A DNA stretch of 24,008 nt from positions 1 through 24,008 of the forward strand of contig UQEM01000022.1 of assembly GCA_900540005.1 (NCBI GenBank). Direction: 5' to 3'. Under the pieces are notes generated by a model. That model was given only the letters and a program-made list of their open reading frames with translations, had not been told where the DNA came from and did not search any database. This document shows, piece after piece, positions 14,689 through 23,193 of the stretch. A program made the translations under genes and the position numbers. The stretch is from an uncultured Ruminococcus sp. (GTDB taxonomy: Bacteria > Bacillota > Clostridia > Oscillospirales > Ruminococcaceae). Position 1 is the stretch's first letter. Every line of letters begins with the position of its first letter.

Positions 14689-15576
14689 ATGAAAAACAAA
14701 ACCAGAAATCAATGCGGCAGGCGCAGAGAGAGAATTTTCAGCAATGCCTGCATTGTTCCAAGCCTTATAGGCGTTATGGTATTCTTTATAGTACCGTTTG
14801 CGATAGTGGTCTACTATTCGCTTATAAGCAATCCTGTCACGAAGGAATTCGTCGGGCTTGAAAACTACACCAAGCTTTTCAGCAACGTGGCTTTCAAGCG
14901 CGCCGCTCAGAACTCGATATTCTTCTCGGTCACGGCTGTACCGCTGTCGGTCGTGCTGTCTCTGGGGCTTGCAGTTATCCTTGAGCGAAACATTCCGGGA
15001 AAAAGCATTCTGCGAACCTTTTTCCTCAGTCCGCTCATGGTCCCGACAGCCTCGGTCGTACTGGTCTGGCAGGTGCTCTTTCACAACCACGGAACGATAA
15101 ATCAGATAATAGAATCCCTCGGCGGAACTACGGTAGACTGGCTCAGCTCAAAGTACGGTCAGCTCGTCATAATCCTCATGTTCCTGTGGAAAAACCTCGG
15201 CTACAACATGATACTTTTCATGTCGGCGCTGAGCGGGATACCGCACGACATAATCGAGGTAGCCGACCTTGAGGGCGCAAGTTCATGGTACAAGTTCATT
15301 CATATAAAACTGCGCTATCTCTCGCCTACTATCCTGTTCGTGCTCATACTTTCCCTTATCAACTCGTTCAAGATATTCCGCGAAGTCTACCTGCTCACAG
15401 GCAACTATCCCTATGACAAGCTGTATATGCTCCAGCACTTCATGAACAACACGTTCAACAGCCTTGACTATCAGAAACTCTCGGCGGCGGCTGTACTCTT
15501 TGCCCTCGTGATGATAGTCGTTATCGCGATCCTTCTGATTGCAGAAAACATTTTCGGAAAGGACGTGGAAAACTGA
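14689..15576 (+). CDS. ABC sugar-type permease, MalF-like (CUT1)
   Basis: The 295-residue membrane protein has six predicted membrane segments, starting with IVPSLIGVMVFFIVPFAIVVYYSLI, and the periplasmic ENYTKLF sequence typical of MalF/UgpA-type permeases. The cytoplasmic EAA loop, which docks the ATPase, reads EVADLEGASSWYKFIHIKLRYLSP. It starts at ATG 14689 behind AAGGTAG. It should form a heterodimer with the next gene product; the two overlap by one base (TGATG). The substrate cannot be read from sequence; CUT1 systems usually take up oligosaccharides or related solutes. Confidence 0.9.
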   Translation: MKNKTRNQCGRRRERIFSNACIVPSLIGVMVFFIVPFAIVVYYSLISNPVTKEFVGLENYTKLFSNVAFKRAAQNSIFFSVTAVPLSVVLSLGLAVILERNIPGKSILRTFFLSPLMVPTASVVLVWQVLFHNHGTINQIIESLGGTTVDWLSSKYGQLVIILMFLWKNLGYNMILFMSALSGIPHDIIEVADLEGASSWYKFIHIKLRYLSPTILFVLILSLINSFKIFREVYLLTGNYPYDKLYMLQHFMNNTFNSLDYQKLSAAAVLFALVMIVVIAILLIAENIFGKDVEN

Positions 15577-16466
15577 TGACGCACAAAAAAAGACATCGCG
15601 TCTCAAACGCGATAATAGCTGTTTTTATAATATTTGCCGCAGTTCTTTTCCTTATGCCGACAGTCCTGACGATCGCCAACTCGTTCATGACCTCAACGGA
15701 GATATCAGCCAACTACGGCTCGATGTTCGGAAACATGACCGACGAAAAAAAGACGTTCATTTCCGAAAACGTCAACCTCAAATTCATTCCCGACAAGGTG
15801 ACGTTTGCACAGTACAAATCTGTGCTGATACTTAACTCGGACTACCTGCTGAAATTCTGGAACTCGGTGATACTCACCGTACCGATAACGGTTTTCCAGA
15901 TACTCGTGGCTATCCTCACCTCATACGGCTTTTCGAGATGCCCGAACAAATTCAAGAGCATAATATTCTTCGTCTACATCATACTCATGATAATGCCCTA
16001 TCAGGTAACGCTCGTGCCGAATTTCCTCGTTGCGGATAAGTTCAATATGCTCGATACGCGCCGCGCGATAATCCTGCCGGCAATATTCTCGCCTTTCAGC
16101 ATTTTCCTGCTGACCAAGGTCATGCGGCGAATCCCTATCTCCTACGTCGAGGCGGCTAAACTTGACGGCGCGGGCGAGTTTCAGATACTGCGCAGGATAT
16201 ACATTCCCCTGTGCAAGAGCGCACTCGTCTCTATCTCCATGCTCGTCTTTATCGACTACTGGAACATGGTCGAACAGCCTCTCGTGCTCATGCGCGACTC
16301 GGATATGCACCCGCTTTCGGTATTCCTTTCACAGATAAACACGACCGACGTCGGACTCGCTTTCGCGGTCGGAACGGTCTACATGATACCCACTATTCTC
16401 ATGTTCCTCTACGGAGAGGATTACCTCGTAGAAGGAATCGCCTACTCTGGCGGAATCAAAGGATAA
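15576..16466 (+). CDS. ABC sugar-type permease, MalG-like (CUT1)
   Basis: This 296-residue partner permease begins in the stop codon of the preceding gene. Six membrane segments are predicted. After the first there is an extended outside loop of about 60 residues (STEISANYGSMFGN to the KFWNSV segment), longer than usual because it includes an asparagine- and lysine-rich insert. The EAA loop is EAAKLDGAGEFQILRRIYIPL. AAGGAG of the next gene overlaps its stop region. Together with the upstream protein it forms a CUT1-type pore. The matching ATPase is not encoded in this operon. Confidence 0.9.
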   Translation: MTHKKRHRVSNAIIAVFIIFAAVLFLMPTVLTIANSFMTSTEISANYGSMFGNMTDEKKTFISENVNLKFIPDKVTFAQYKSVLILNSDYLLKFWNSVILTVPITVFQILVAILTSYGFSRCPNKFKSIIFFVYIILMIMPYQVTLVPNFLVADKFNMLDTRRAIILPAIFSPFSIFLLTKVMRRIPISYVEAAKLDGAGEFQILRRIYIPLCKSALVSISMLVFIDYWNMVEQPLVLMRDSDMHPLSVFLSQINTTDVGLAFAVGTVYMIPTILMFLYGEDYLVEGIAYSGGIKG

Positions 16467-16479
16467 GGAGCTGTAAACA

Positions 16480-18219
16480 ATGAACGAAAATAAAGATATA
16501 AAAGAAACAAAAGAAATTAAAATAAACCGTCAGGACGAAGTTGTCGCAGACCCGAGAAAAAAGCGTGAGATAATCAAAACTATCCTCATTATTTTTCTCG
16601 CAGTCCTGCTCGTGCTGACATTCTTCTCAAACACGATACGCAACAAGTCGCTCTCCGAGATATCCACCGAGAGCGCTGTCTCGGGAAAACTCACCGAGCG
16701 CGTCCGCGGAAGCGGCATGGTCGAGTCCAACCAGACCTATGAGGTAACAGTCGGTGGCAACAAGGTCATTGACACCATCAACATAAAATCCGGTCAGGAA
16801 GTTCAGAAGGGCGACGTGCTTTTCAAGGTAGCTTCTTCCGAGAGCACCGAGCTGCCTGCCGAGGAAGCCTCTCTTGCAGCGCTCCAGCTTGAATATCAGA
16901 AGGCTCTCCTTGCAGAACCTGCCGACTACACAGCCGAGAATCAGGCTATCAAGAATGCCCGTGAGGATCTCAACTCTGCTATTGCAAAGCGCGATGCCGC
17001 GGCTGCAAATGCAGGAGCACTCAAGGCTGAACTTGACCAGTACAACAGCAACAAGAGCGAACTTGAAAACAAGACTGCGATCCAGTCAAAGCTTACGGCA
17101 ACCATTTCCGCTATCGACACAGACGAATACGCAGCAGCCGCTCCCGAATATTCGGGCGACCTTGCATCACTCTGCAAGGACTGGCAGAATGCGGAAAGCG
17201 AATACACCAACGCTTATGCACTCTTTTCACAGGCAGTATCGGCAGGAGTTGACTCGTCCGCCGCAAAGGCTGACGCTGACGCAAAGGACGCTGCAAGGCA
17301 GGCTGCAAAGAGCCGCTATGAGGACGCAAAGAGCAATCAGAGGAATCAGCTCGCGGCTCAGCTTGACTCGGTAAGCAGCGAGATAAACTCGCTCAACGCA
17401 AGCATTGCCGCTTACGAGGCTTCGCACAGCTCGACCGATAACGGCAGCGTTGATGACCTGAACGCGGCAGTTACCGACAAGCAGCGTGCTCTTGAAGATC
17501 TTATAATTGCACTCAACAAAACAAAGAACACTGACGACCGCACAAATCAGATCTCCGCACTCGACCTTGAGGCAAAGAAAAAGGAGATCGAAACACAGCA
17601 GGCAAAGGTCGATAAGCTCAAAGCTGCTGCCGAAGCGACTGATGTTACTTCAAAATACAGCGGTATCGTCAGCTCGGTAAGCGTAAAGCCGGGAGACACA
17701 ACAGTTGACGGAACTCCGCTCGCTGTTATCGATATCTCTGACGAGGGCTACACCGTTCAGATAACTGTTGAGGCTGAAAAGGCAAAGAAGGTCAAGACAG
17801 GAACAGAGGCTGAAGTCGTAAACAACTGGAGCGGCAATGTTCAGGCTGTCCTCTCCGAGATAAAGAACGACACAACGCCCAACTCCAAGAACAGGATACT
17901 CGTTTTCAATGTTACCGGTGACGTTACCTCCGGCACAAACATTGACCTTTCTATCCCCTGCGGAAGCGGAAACTATGACACTATCGTGCCCAAGAGTGCG
18001 GTATATCAGGACAAGAACGGATATTTCGTGCTTACTGTACGCTCAAAGAGTTCTCCGCTCGGCAACAGATACTACGCGGAAAGACAGAACGTCGATGTTA
18101 TGGCTTCTGACGAGACTTCGAGTGCAGTTCAGGGCTCTATCAACTACGGCGACTATGTGATCACTGCCGCAAGCAAGCCTGTCAAGGCAGGCGACCAAGT
18201 GCGCATGAAGGATAAATAA
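16480..18219 (+). CDS. HlyD/MacA-like periplasmic adaptor (membrane fusion) protein
   Basis: The 579-residue protein has a charged cytoplasmic N-terminus, one membrane segment at about 30-50 (IIKTILIIFLAVLLVLTFFS), and a first biotinyl-lipoyl half (GSGMVESNQTYEV to KSGQEVQKGDVLFKV). A very long alanine/lysine/glutamate-rich coiled-coil hairpin follows (about 125-390). Then come the second lipoyl half (YSGIVSSVSVKPGDTTVDGTPLAVI), a beta-barrel region and a C-terminal membrane-proximal domain. It starts at ATG 16480 after AAGGAG, 13 bp behind the permease. Adaptors of this kind normally belong to export systems (MacAB, YknX). Its place behind two importer permeases is unusual. In a Gram-positive cell it would span the wall side of the membrane. 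Confidence 0.88.
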   Translation: MNENKDIKETKEIKINRQDEVVADPRKKREIIKTILIIFLAVLLVLTFFSNTIRNKSLSEISTESAVSGKLTERVRGSGMVESNQTYEVTVGGNKVIDTINIKSGQEVQKGDVLFKVASSESTELPAEEASLAALQLEYQKALLAEPADYTAENQAIKNAREDLNSAIAKRDAAAANAGALKAELDQYNSNKSELENKTAIQSKLTATISAIDTDEYAAAAPEYSGDLASLCKDWQNAESEYTNAYALFSQAVSAGVDSSAAKADADAKDAARQAAKSRYEDAKSNQRNQLAAQLDSVSSEINSLNASIAAYEASHSSTDNGSVDDLNAAVTDKQRALEDLIIALNKTKNTDDRTNQISALDLEAKKKEIETQQAKVDKLKAAAEATDVTSKYSGIVSSVSVKPGDTTVDGTPLAVIDISDEGYTVQITVEAEKAKKVKTGTEAEVVNNWSGNVQAVLSEIKNDTTPNSKNRILVFNVTGDVTSGTNIDLSIPCGSGNYDTIVPKSAVYQDKNGYFVLTVRSKSSPLGNRYYAERQNVDVMASDETSSAVQGSINYGDYVITAASKPVKAGDQVRMKDK

Positions 18220-18232
18220 GGCGGTGTGCGCA

Positions 18233-19342
18233 ATGAAACTTAAATTCAGAAAAAGGCACGTTGTTATCGCCGCGGTAAACGCCGCAGCCATTGCCGGAGC
18301 TGCTGTGCTTTCGATAGCAGGCAGTTCTGTCGCCTCGGCTCAGAAATACAACTACGCCTATGAACGCTGGAAAGGTTCGGGCAAGGACAGCTACTCGCAG
18401 ATGAGCTGCTTTTTCAACAGCGATGCAGGGTTCACCACCGACACGATAGCGGGTGTGCGCGGACAACTGCTCAACGAACTGAAAAACATCTCCGTTGTTC
18501 CCAAGGAGGGACAGAAACTCTGCCCCGATGCCTACAGCGCGCCTGTCGGAACGGCGGCGGTGAAATGTGACGTAACAGGCCGCTCGGACGCTCAGGTGAC
18601 TGCGGTCGGCGGTGACTTCTTCTACTTCCGCGACTTCACGCTGATCGACGGAGCTTTCTTCACGGACAGCGACATCATGCAGGACGGCGCGGTGATAGAC
18701 AGAGAACTTGCGTGGGAACTGTACGGCTCGGAAAACGTTTCCGGCATGAATATCTATATAAACGGCGTGAAATGCTACATTTCGGGAGTCATTGCCGCCC
18801 CGGAGACCGATTACGAGAAAAAGTGTATCGGCAAAACTCCGCAAGCTTATGTCTCATACGATATGGCGGCGCAGATCGCTCCCGAAGCGGGTATCGACGG
18901 CGAAACGGGATTCACAAAAGTCACCTGCTATGAGTGTATCATTCCCGACCCTGTTGAAAACTTCGGGCTGTCCAAGATAAAAAGCATTATGAAGACATAC
19001 GGGGACAATGTGAACATAATACGCAACGACAGCCGTTTTGCTCCGTCAAAGAGAGCAAAGGAACTGAAAAAACTCCCGAACTATGCAGTACGCAATGACG
19101 GAATAAGACTCCCGTGGTGGGAAAATGCCTCGCGCATGACAGAGTTCCGCCTAACCTACATCTACGCGGCGCGCAGGGTTCTGTTCGCTGTCCCGATACT
19201 GACGCTGATATGGCTCGCGATACTCGCGGTCAGATCATATAAACGCAAAAAACCGACAATAAAGAAAAAACTCTCGGATACTTTCGAGAAGATACGACTT
19301 CATTTCCGCAAACCCCAAAAGTCAAACACTACAGAAGAATAA
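18233..19342 (+). CDS. MacB periplasmic-core-like membrane protein lacking the FtsX permease domain
   Basis: The protein has 369 residues. ATG 18233 is preferred to GTG 18224 because AAGGCGG lies 6 bp before it. One N-terminal membrane segment (about 9-30) is followed by an extracellular domain. Residues about 125-190 of that domain (GGDFFYFRDFTLIDGAFFTD, then AVIDRELAWELYG and INGVKCYISGVI) match the MacB periplasmic core domain pattern. One more membrane segment follows (about 315-333), then a basic tail of 36 residues. MacB-type permeases have four membrane segments and a C-terminal FtsX domain; here only two segments flank the core. The 13-bp spacing to the adaptor gene suggests that the two proteins work together. 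The function is not known, and the family assignment is by pattern only. Confidence 0.65.
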   Translation: MKLKFRKRHVVIAAVNAAAIAGAAVLSIAGSSVASAQKYNYAYERWKGSGKDSYSQMSCFFNSDAGFTTDTIAGVRGQLLNELKNISVVPKEGQKLCPDAYSAPVGTAAVKCDVTGRSDAQVTAVGGDFFYFRDFTLIDGAFFTDSDIMQDGAVIDRELAWELYGSENVSGMNIYINGVKCYISGVIAAPETDYEKKCIGKTPQAYVSYDMAAQIAPEAGIDGETGFTKVTCYECIIPDPVENFGLSKIKSIMKTYGDNVNIIRNDSRFAPSKRAKELKKLPNYAVRNDGIRLPWWENASRMTEFRLTYIYAARRVLFAVPILTLIWLAILAVRSYKRKKPTIKKKLSDTFEKIRLHFRKPQKSNTTEE

Positions 19343-19404
19343 AACTTACCGCGAAATGCGGAAAATGGTGGGATATGAGCTCCGCACCGGGAAAGGGATT
19401 ATTT

Positions 19405-21780
19405 ATGAAAAGAAATTATGCTACAAGAATTATCGCGCTCTCCGCTGCACTGGCTGTGATAACAAGCGCGGCTGCTTCATGCGGCAAAAAGAACAGCTCG
19501 TCCAAGCAGGTCAAGAAAGCCAATGAGGTACTTACTGCATCATACCGCTCAGAGGCTATCGACAGCGACATCGACTCCGACAGTATAATGGGTATCTCAA
19601 AGCTGGGCGACAGCGGCAAGATACTCATCTACGGCAATGACTATGAAAACAAAGCGCCTCTGCTCTATGTGACAGATGAGGAGTTTCTCAACTTCGACAA
19701 GCTCGACATCGACCTCGGCTTGCAGGATTACGATGAGGCATTCATCACGACATCTGTTGCACCTGACGGTACTATTTTTATACTGGCTACGACAAACGAC
19801 TACGGCGACTTCCAGATGCCTGATTATGACGACCCGAATTTCGATTACGAAAACTTTGACTATGATGCTATGGACGCTGCAAGAGAGACCTCCTTCAAGC
19901 TCTACACGGCGGATACTGACGGAAACATTCTCACTACAGCCGATATGACTGATCTTACAGGTGATTCTGATGACCAGAATCTCGGCATACTTCTCCCTAT
20001 TTCAAGCGACAAGGCACTTGTAGGAATAAGTGACAAGTACATGATAATTGACAGTTCTGCAAAGAAAGTCGCAGATGTTGATGCAGGCGACATGGACTGG
20101 ATAAACTACTCAGCAATGTCTTATGACGGAAAATTAGCCATAGCAGGTTACGGAAACAACACTTCGCTCATCAGATACATTGACCCCGAGACTCTCAAGC
20201 CGGTAGGAAATGATGTTACTTTTGAAAATACAAGCTCTTTCAACCTCAACAGTATCTTCACGGGTTCAGAGGAATTCCCGCTCTACTTCACGACCAATTC
20301 GGGACTTTACAGCCTTGATTCTGAGGGCAACTACAACGAGATCATCAACTGGCAGGATTCAGACATATCACAGTACGGCGCAGGTGCGATACTCCCCCTC
20401 GCAAGCGGTGACTTCATCGCAGCAATCAACGACTATGACACAGGTGACAGCGGCTTGTACCGCCTCACAAAGCGCGATTCGAGCGAACTGGAGAACACCA
20501 GCGTTATAACGGTCGGTATGCTCTATGACGACTGGCAGATAAATACACAGGTATCAAAGTTCAACAAGTCAAACAGCGGATTTCGTATCAAGACAGTAAA
20601 CTACGGCGAATATGACTCTTACGATGAAGAATCGGGCAAGCAGACCGCCTCAGGCACAGAACAGCTCAAAAAGGACATCATCTCAGGCAATGCACCTGAT
20701 ATGCTCGTGACATACGACTACTCGGTAATTTCGAGTCTTGCCTCAAAGGGTCTGTATGCAGACCTCGGCGAATTCATGAACAAGGACAGCGAACTTACAA
20801 GAGACGCTTTCATGCCAAATATTCTCGAGGCATCAACAATAAATGACAAGATCCTGAGTATCTCTCCTGAGTTCCATGTCTATACTTTCGCCGCTAAAAC
20901 AAAGTACTGCGATAAGGAGAACTGGACTTTCGATGATATGGTAAACACTTATGAAAGTCTCCCTGACGGCATGAAACTCACAGCAAGCGACTCCAAGGAA
21001 TCTATATTCTCAATGTTTGCATATATGTCATCATCATTCATCGACTATGAAAAGGGCACTTGCAGCTTTGATTCGCCCGAATTCATTCAACTCCTTGAAT
21101 TTGCAAACCGTTTCCCCGATGCTGATGACGCGATCGACTGGGAAACAGCGACAGAGGACGAAATGGAGCAGTACTGGAATGATAACGAGACAGCATATCG
21201 CAACGACAAGGCGCTCCTCAATCAAGCTTATATGTTCGATTTCAACGAGTACGCAAGAGAGAGAACAGCTATATTCAACGATGATATAACGCTCGTCGGC
21301 GCTCCTTCAACAGACGGCAACGGAGCAACGCTCGGCTTTGGAACATCTTTCGCTATACTTCAGGATTCCCCCTCAAAGGACGATTGCTGGAAATTTATCA
21401 AGTCATTCTTTACCGAGGATTACTACGCAAGCATGAGCAACGGTTTCCCGTCTCTTGCTTCCGAATTTGAAAAGAAGGCAGACGAGGCAATGGAAAGACC
21501 CTATTATCTGGATCCGGAGACAAACAAAAAGGAATACTATGACAACACCTACTTTATTAATAACGAGGAGATCACGATTGACCCCCTCACACAGGAAGAA
21601 AGAGATTTCCTCGTTAACTACATCAAGGGCGTAACAAAGCTCAGCGGAAGCTACACCAACGATTTCTACGACATAATCAACGAAGAGTCAACAGCTTACT
21701 TCAAGGGCGAAAAGACCGCTCAGGAGGCCGCTGACATTATTCAGAACCGCATCTCTATCCTCGTAAGCGAACAAAGCTGA
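19405..21780 (+). CDS. Large lipoprotein with N-terminal propeller-like region and C-terminal solute-binding domain
   Basis: The protein has 791 residues. ATG 19405 follows AAGGGA by 6 bp and opens a lipoprotein signal (MKRNYATRII to the lipobox SAAASC, Cys26); the in-frame ATG at 19375 would add ten residues before it. Residues about 40-360 hold repeated beta-strand, Asp/Tyr-rich units that could be a beta-propeller. Residues about 366-791 resemble a family 1 extracellular solute-binding protein (ITVGMLYDDWQINTQVSKFN, NAPDMLVTYDY, then the WKFIKSFF segment near the end). Typical solute-binding proteins have 400-450 residues, so this is a fusion of nearly double length. As last gene of the operon it should deliver the ligand to the MalF/MalG-like permeases. 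A GCGG hairpin in the 62-bp gap before it (19349-19361) might separate its expression level. Confidence 0.85.
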   Translation: MKRNYATRIIALSAALAVITSAAASCGKKNSSSKQVKKANEVLTASYRSEAIDSDIDSDSIMGISKLGDSGKILIYGNDYENKAPLLYVTDEEFLNFDKLDIDLGLQDYDEAFITTSVAPDGTIFILATTNDYGDFQMPDYDDPNFDYENFDYDAMDAARETSFKLYTADTDGNILTTADMTDLTGDSDDQNLGILLPISSDKALVGISDKYMIIDSSAKKVADVDAGDMDWINYSAMSYDGKLAIAGYGNNTSLIRYIDPETLKPVGNDVTFENTSSFNLNSIFTGSEEFPLYFTTNSGLYSLDSEGNYNEIINWQDSDISQYGAGAILPLASGDFIAAINDYDTGDSGLYRLTKRDSSELENTSVITVGMLYDDWQINTQVSKFNKSNSGFRIKTVNYGEYDSYDEESGKQTASGTEQLKKDIISGNAPDMLVTYDYSVISSLASKGLYADLGEFMNKDSELTRDAFMPNILEASTINDKILSISPEFHVYTFAAKTKYCDKENWTFDDMVNTYESLPDGMKLTASDSKESIFSMFAYMSSSFIDYEKGTCSFDSPEFIQLLEFANRFPDADDAIDWETATEDEMEQYWNDNETAYRNDKALLNQAYMFDFNEYARERTAIFNDDITLVGAPSTDGNGATLGFGTSFAILQDSPSKDDCWKFIKSFFTEDYYASMSNGFPSLASEFEKKADEAMERPYYLDPETNKKEYYDNTYFINNEEITIDPLTQEERDFLVNYIKGVTKLSGSYTNDFYDIINEESTAYFKGEKTAQEAADIIQNRISILVSEQS

Positions 21781-21816
21781 CCTAACGGCTGAAAGGCCGA
21801 TATATAACAACCTCCT

Positions 21817-21857
21817 TAAAGTAAAAGGACTGCCGCTCGGGCAGTCCTTTTACTTTA
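21817..21857 (+). terminator. Terminator of the transporter operon
   Basis: AAAGTAAAAGGACTGCC (from 21818) pairs with GGCAGTCCTTTTACTTT (to 21856) in an almost uninterrupted 17-bp stem with a five-base loop. The T-rich 3' arm acts as the U-tract. It begins 37 bp after the stop codon. Confidence 0.88.
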
Positions 21858-21954
21858 GGGCAACACCGCACAAAGCCCGCCTGACGGCTTTGCACTGAAT
21901 CTGCTTGCATATTTTCCGTCATCTTCAGCACAAGCTCTGTGCGGTATTGCCTTA
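21856..21954. mobile_element. MITE-like inverted-repeat element, family 1, copy B
   Basis: The left end TAGGGCAACACCGCACA and the right end TGTGCGGTATTGCCTTA are complementary with two mismatches. The inner AAAGCC...GGCTTT hairpin matches copy A at 7976. Compared with copy A it has about a dozen extra bases (CCGTCATCTTCA) before the right arm. It is inserted directly after the transporter terminator and 17 bp from the end of the next gene. Confidence 0.78.
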
Positions 21955-21971
21955 GAACTCATTCTTATATT

Positions 21972-22457
21972 TCAAAGCTTTTTCTTTTCAAACATCAGCA
22001 CGGGATATCCCTCGTAGTACGGCTTGACGATCTCTGGGTGAGCGTCCGCATAGCTGAATATGACCTCTGCAAGCCCCTCCCTGAGAAAGCCTACAAGCTG
22101 TGAGAGCGGTCGGTTGTACAGTTCGTCACAGATAGAGGCTATGGTGATAGCTCTCCTGCCGCCAACCTCCATAATGCGATAGGGCCAGATACGGCAGTCA
22201 AAGGGCTTATCGTCCCCGAGCATACAGCCGTGCCCGGTCAGCGCGGGACATGAAAACAGTTCGTCTCCGTGAAGTTCCTGCGCCTTGAAAATATAGCCGC
22301 CGTCCTTGGGGACAAACTGCACGTCGGGCTTTACGGCGCGGATCCTGCCACAGAGTTCCTCGGTAAAAACGGGAGTCTCCCAGATATCATAGCGGTCAAA
22401 AATACAGCAAAGGCGGCACTCGGCACAAGAATCGCCGCTCAAAATCTTTTTCAGCAT
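21972..22457 (-). CDS. YkgJ-family cysteine-cluster protein
   Basis: The 161-residue protein has the family signature C11-x2-C14-x2-C17-C18 at the N-terminus and further cysteines at about 70, 78 and 88 (FSCPAL, HGCML, FDCRIWPYR). These probably bind zinc or an Fe-S cluster. Proteins of this family (UPF0153/YkgJ) are common and their biochemical function is unsettled. AAGGAG precedes the start, and a promoter lies at 22502-22530. It is transcribed toward the transporter operon, and I see no functional link to it. Confidence 0.85.
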   Translation of the reverse strand: MLKKILSGDSCAECRLCCIFDRYDIWETPVFTEELCGRIRAVKPDVQFVPKDGGYIFKAQELHGDELFSCPALTGHGCMLGDDKPFDCRIWPYRIMEVGGRRAITIASICDELYNRPLSQLVGFLREGLAEVIFSYADAHPEIVKPYYEGYPVLMFEKKKL

Positions 22458-22501
22458 AAAAATCTCCTTGTGAAAAACGAAACTTTTTTATCAATGCTGT
22501 A

Positions 22502-22530
22502 ATTATAGCACATCGCCCGCAAAAAATCAA
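22502..22530 (-). promoter_or_regulatory. Promoter of the YkgJ-family gene
   Basis: On the minus strand TTGATT (22525-22530) and TATAAT (22502-22507) are separated by 17 bp, 44 bp upstream of the start codon. Confidence 0.7.
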
Positions 22531-22621
22531 GCTTTCAGGCGGCGGTAAATGGTCGAAATATCAGTTTATTCGCTGTGAGTGCTGTTCTTTTTGTGCATTG
22601 TGACTTTTTTTCAAAATAGTC

Positions 22622-22650
22622 TTGACAACCGCACATCTCCATGCTATAAT
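22622..22650 (+). promoter_or_regulatory. Promoter of the tRNA cluster
   Basis: TTGACA (22622-22627) and TATAAT (22645-22650), both perfect, have a 17-bp spacer. They lie 19 bp before the first tRNA, which is as expected for a stable RNA promoter. I find no comparable promoter between the three tRNAs. Confidence 0.85.
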
Positions 22651-22669
22651 ATTACCTGTTGAAACTCAT

Positions 22670-22743
<74 letters not shown>

Positions 22744-22744
22744 A

Positions 22745-22772
22745 TTAAGCAGCTTTGGCTGCTTAAATTTTC
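22745..22772 (+). terminator. Terminator-like hairpin after tRNA-Gly
   Basis: TTAAGCAGC (22745-22753) and GCTGCTTAA (22758-22766) form a perfect 9-bp stem with a TTTG loop, followed by ATTTTCT. The short U-tract suggests partial termination or a processing signal, since the next tRNA starts three bases later. Confidence 0.6.
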
Positions 22773-22775
22773 TAT

Positions 22776-22852
22776 GCGCCTTTAACTCAGCTGGATAGAG
22801 TAACTGCCTTCTAAGCAGTAAGCCGCTGGTTCGAATCCAGCAAGGCGCGCCA
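22776..22852 (+). tRNA. tRNA-Arg (anticodon TCT)
   Basis: The acceptor stem GCGCCTT/AAGGCGC, anticodon stem ACTGC/GCAGT with loop CTTCTAA (anticodon TCT, reading AGA/AGG) and T arm GCTGG-TTCGAAT-CCAGC are complete. The 3' CCA is encoded. Confidence 0.95.
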
Positions 22853-22855
22853 TTC

Positions 22856-22913
22856 CGAAACTTCCCGTTGAATATTTCCTATCTGATGGGAAGCTTCGTT
22901 TTTATTTATTTTT
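22856..22913 (+). terminator. Terminator-like hairpin after tRNA-Arg
   Basis: CGAAACTTCCC (22856-22866) pairs with GGGAAGCTTCG (22888-22898), with one A-C mismatch and a long loop. It is followed by a strongly T-rich tail with runs of five, three and five T. Confidence 0.65.
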
Positions 22914-22918
22914 CCGAT

Positions 22919-22996
22919 GGTGGGTGTGGCTTAGCTGGTTAAAGCGTCGGATTGTGGTCCCGAAGATCGTGGGTTCGAATCCCATCTCCCACCCCA
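22919..22996 (+). tRNA. tRNA-His (anticodon GTG)
   Basis: The anticodon loop TTGTGGT gives anticodon GTG. The extra G at position -1 (22919) opposite discriminator C is the hallmark of tRNA-His. The acceptor stem GTGGGTG/CTCCCAC contains a T-T mismatch at the sixth pair. The 3' CCA is encoded (22994-22996). Confidence 0.92.
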
Positions 22997-23014
22997 GCGG
23001 AGAGTCTCCGCAGT

Positions 23015-23050
23015 AAATCGCGTTCTGTTTTTGCAGAACGCGATTTTTTA
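23015..23050 (+). terminator. Rho-independent terminator of the tRNA cluster
   Basis: AAATCGCGTTCTG (from 23015) pairs with CAGAACGCGATTT over 13 bp with a short T-rich loop. A run of T follows. It is the strongest of the three hairpins in the cluster. Confidence 0.9.
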
Positions 23051-23113
23051 TGCGCAATTATATGAAATTTGGCTTTCTGCCGTCAAAAAATTCACAGAAA
23101 TGTAAATTTTCTA

Positions 23114-23142
23114 TTGCATTTTTTTCCAAAATATGCTATCAT
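23114..23142 (+). promoter_or_regulatory. Promoter of exonuclease III gene
   Basis: TTGCAT (23114-23119) and TATCAT (23137-23142) with a 17-bp spacer lie about 50 bp upstream of the start codon. Confidence 0.55.
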
Positions 23143-23193
23143 TAAAAAAGTATAGAAATTAATAATTGGAGGTAAATTGGAGGAGCAAGCAAC

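Noticed and set aside
16874..17374. 166-codon plus-strand ORF inside the adaptor gene
   Set aside because: It is an alternative frame of the repetitive coiled-coil region, rich in Arg/Ser/Gln, with no start signals.
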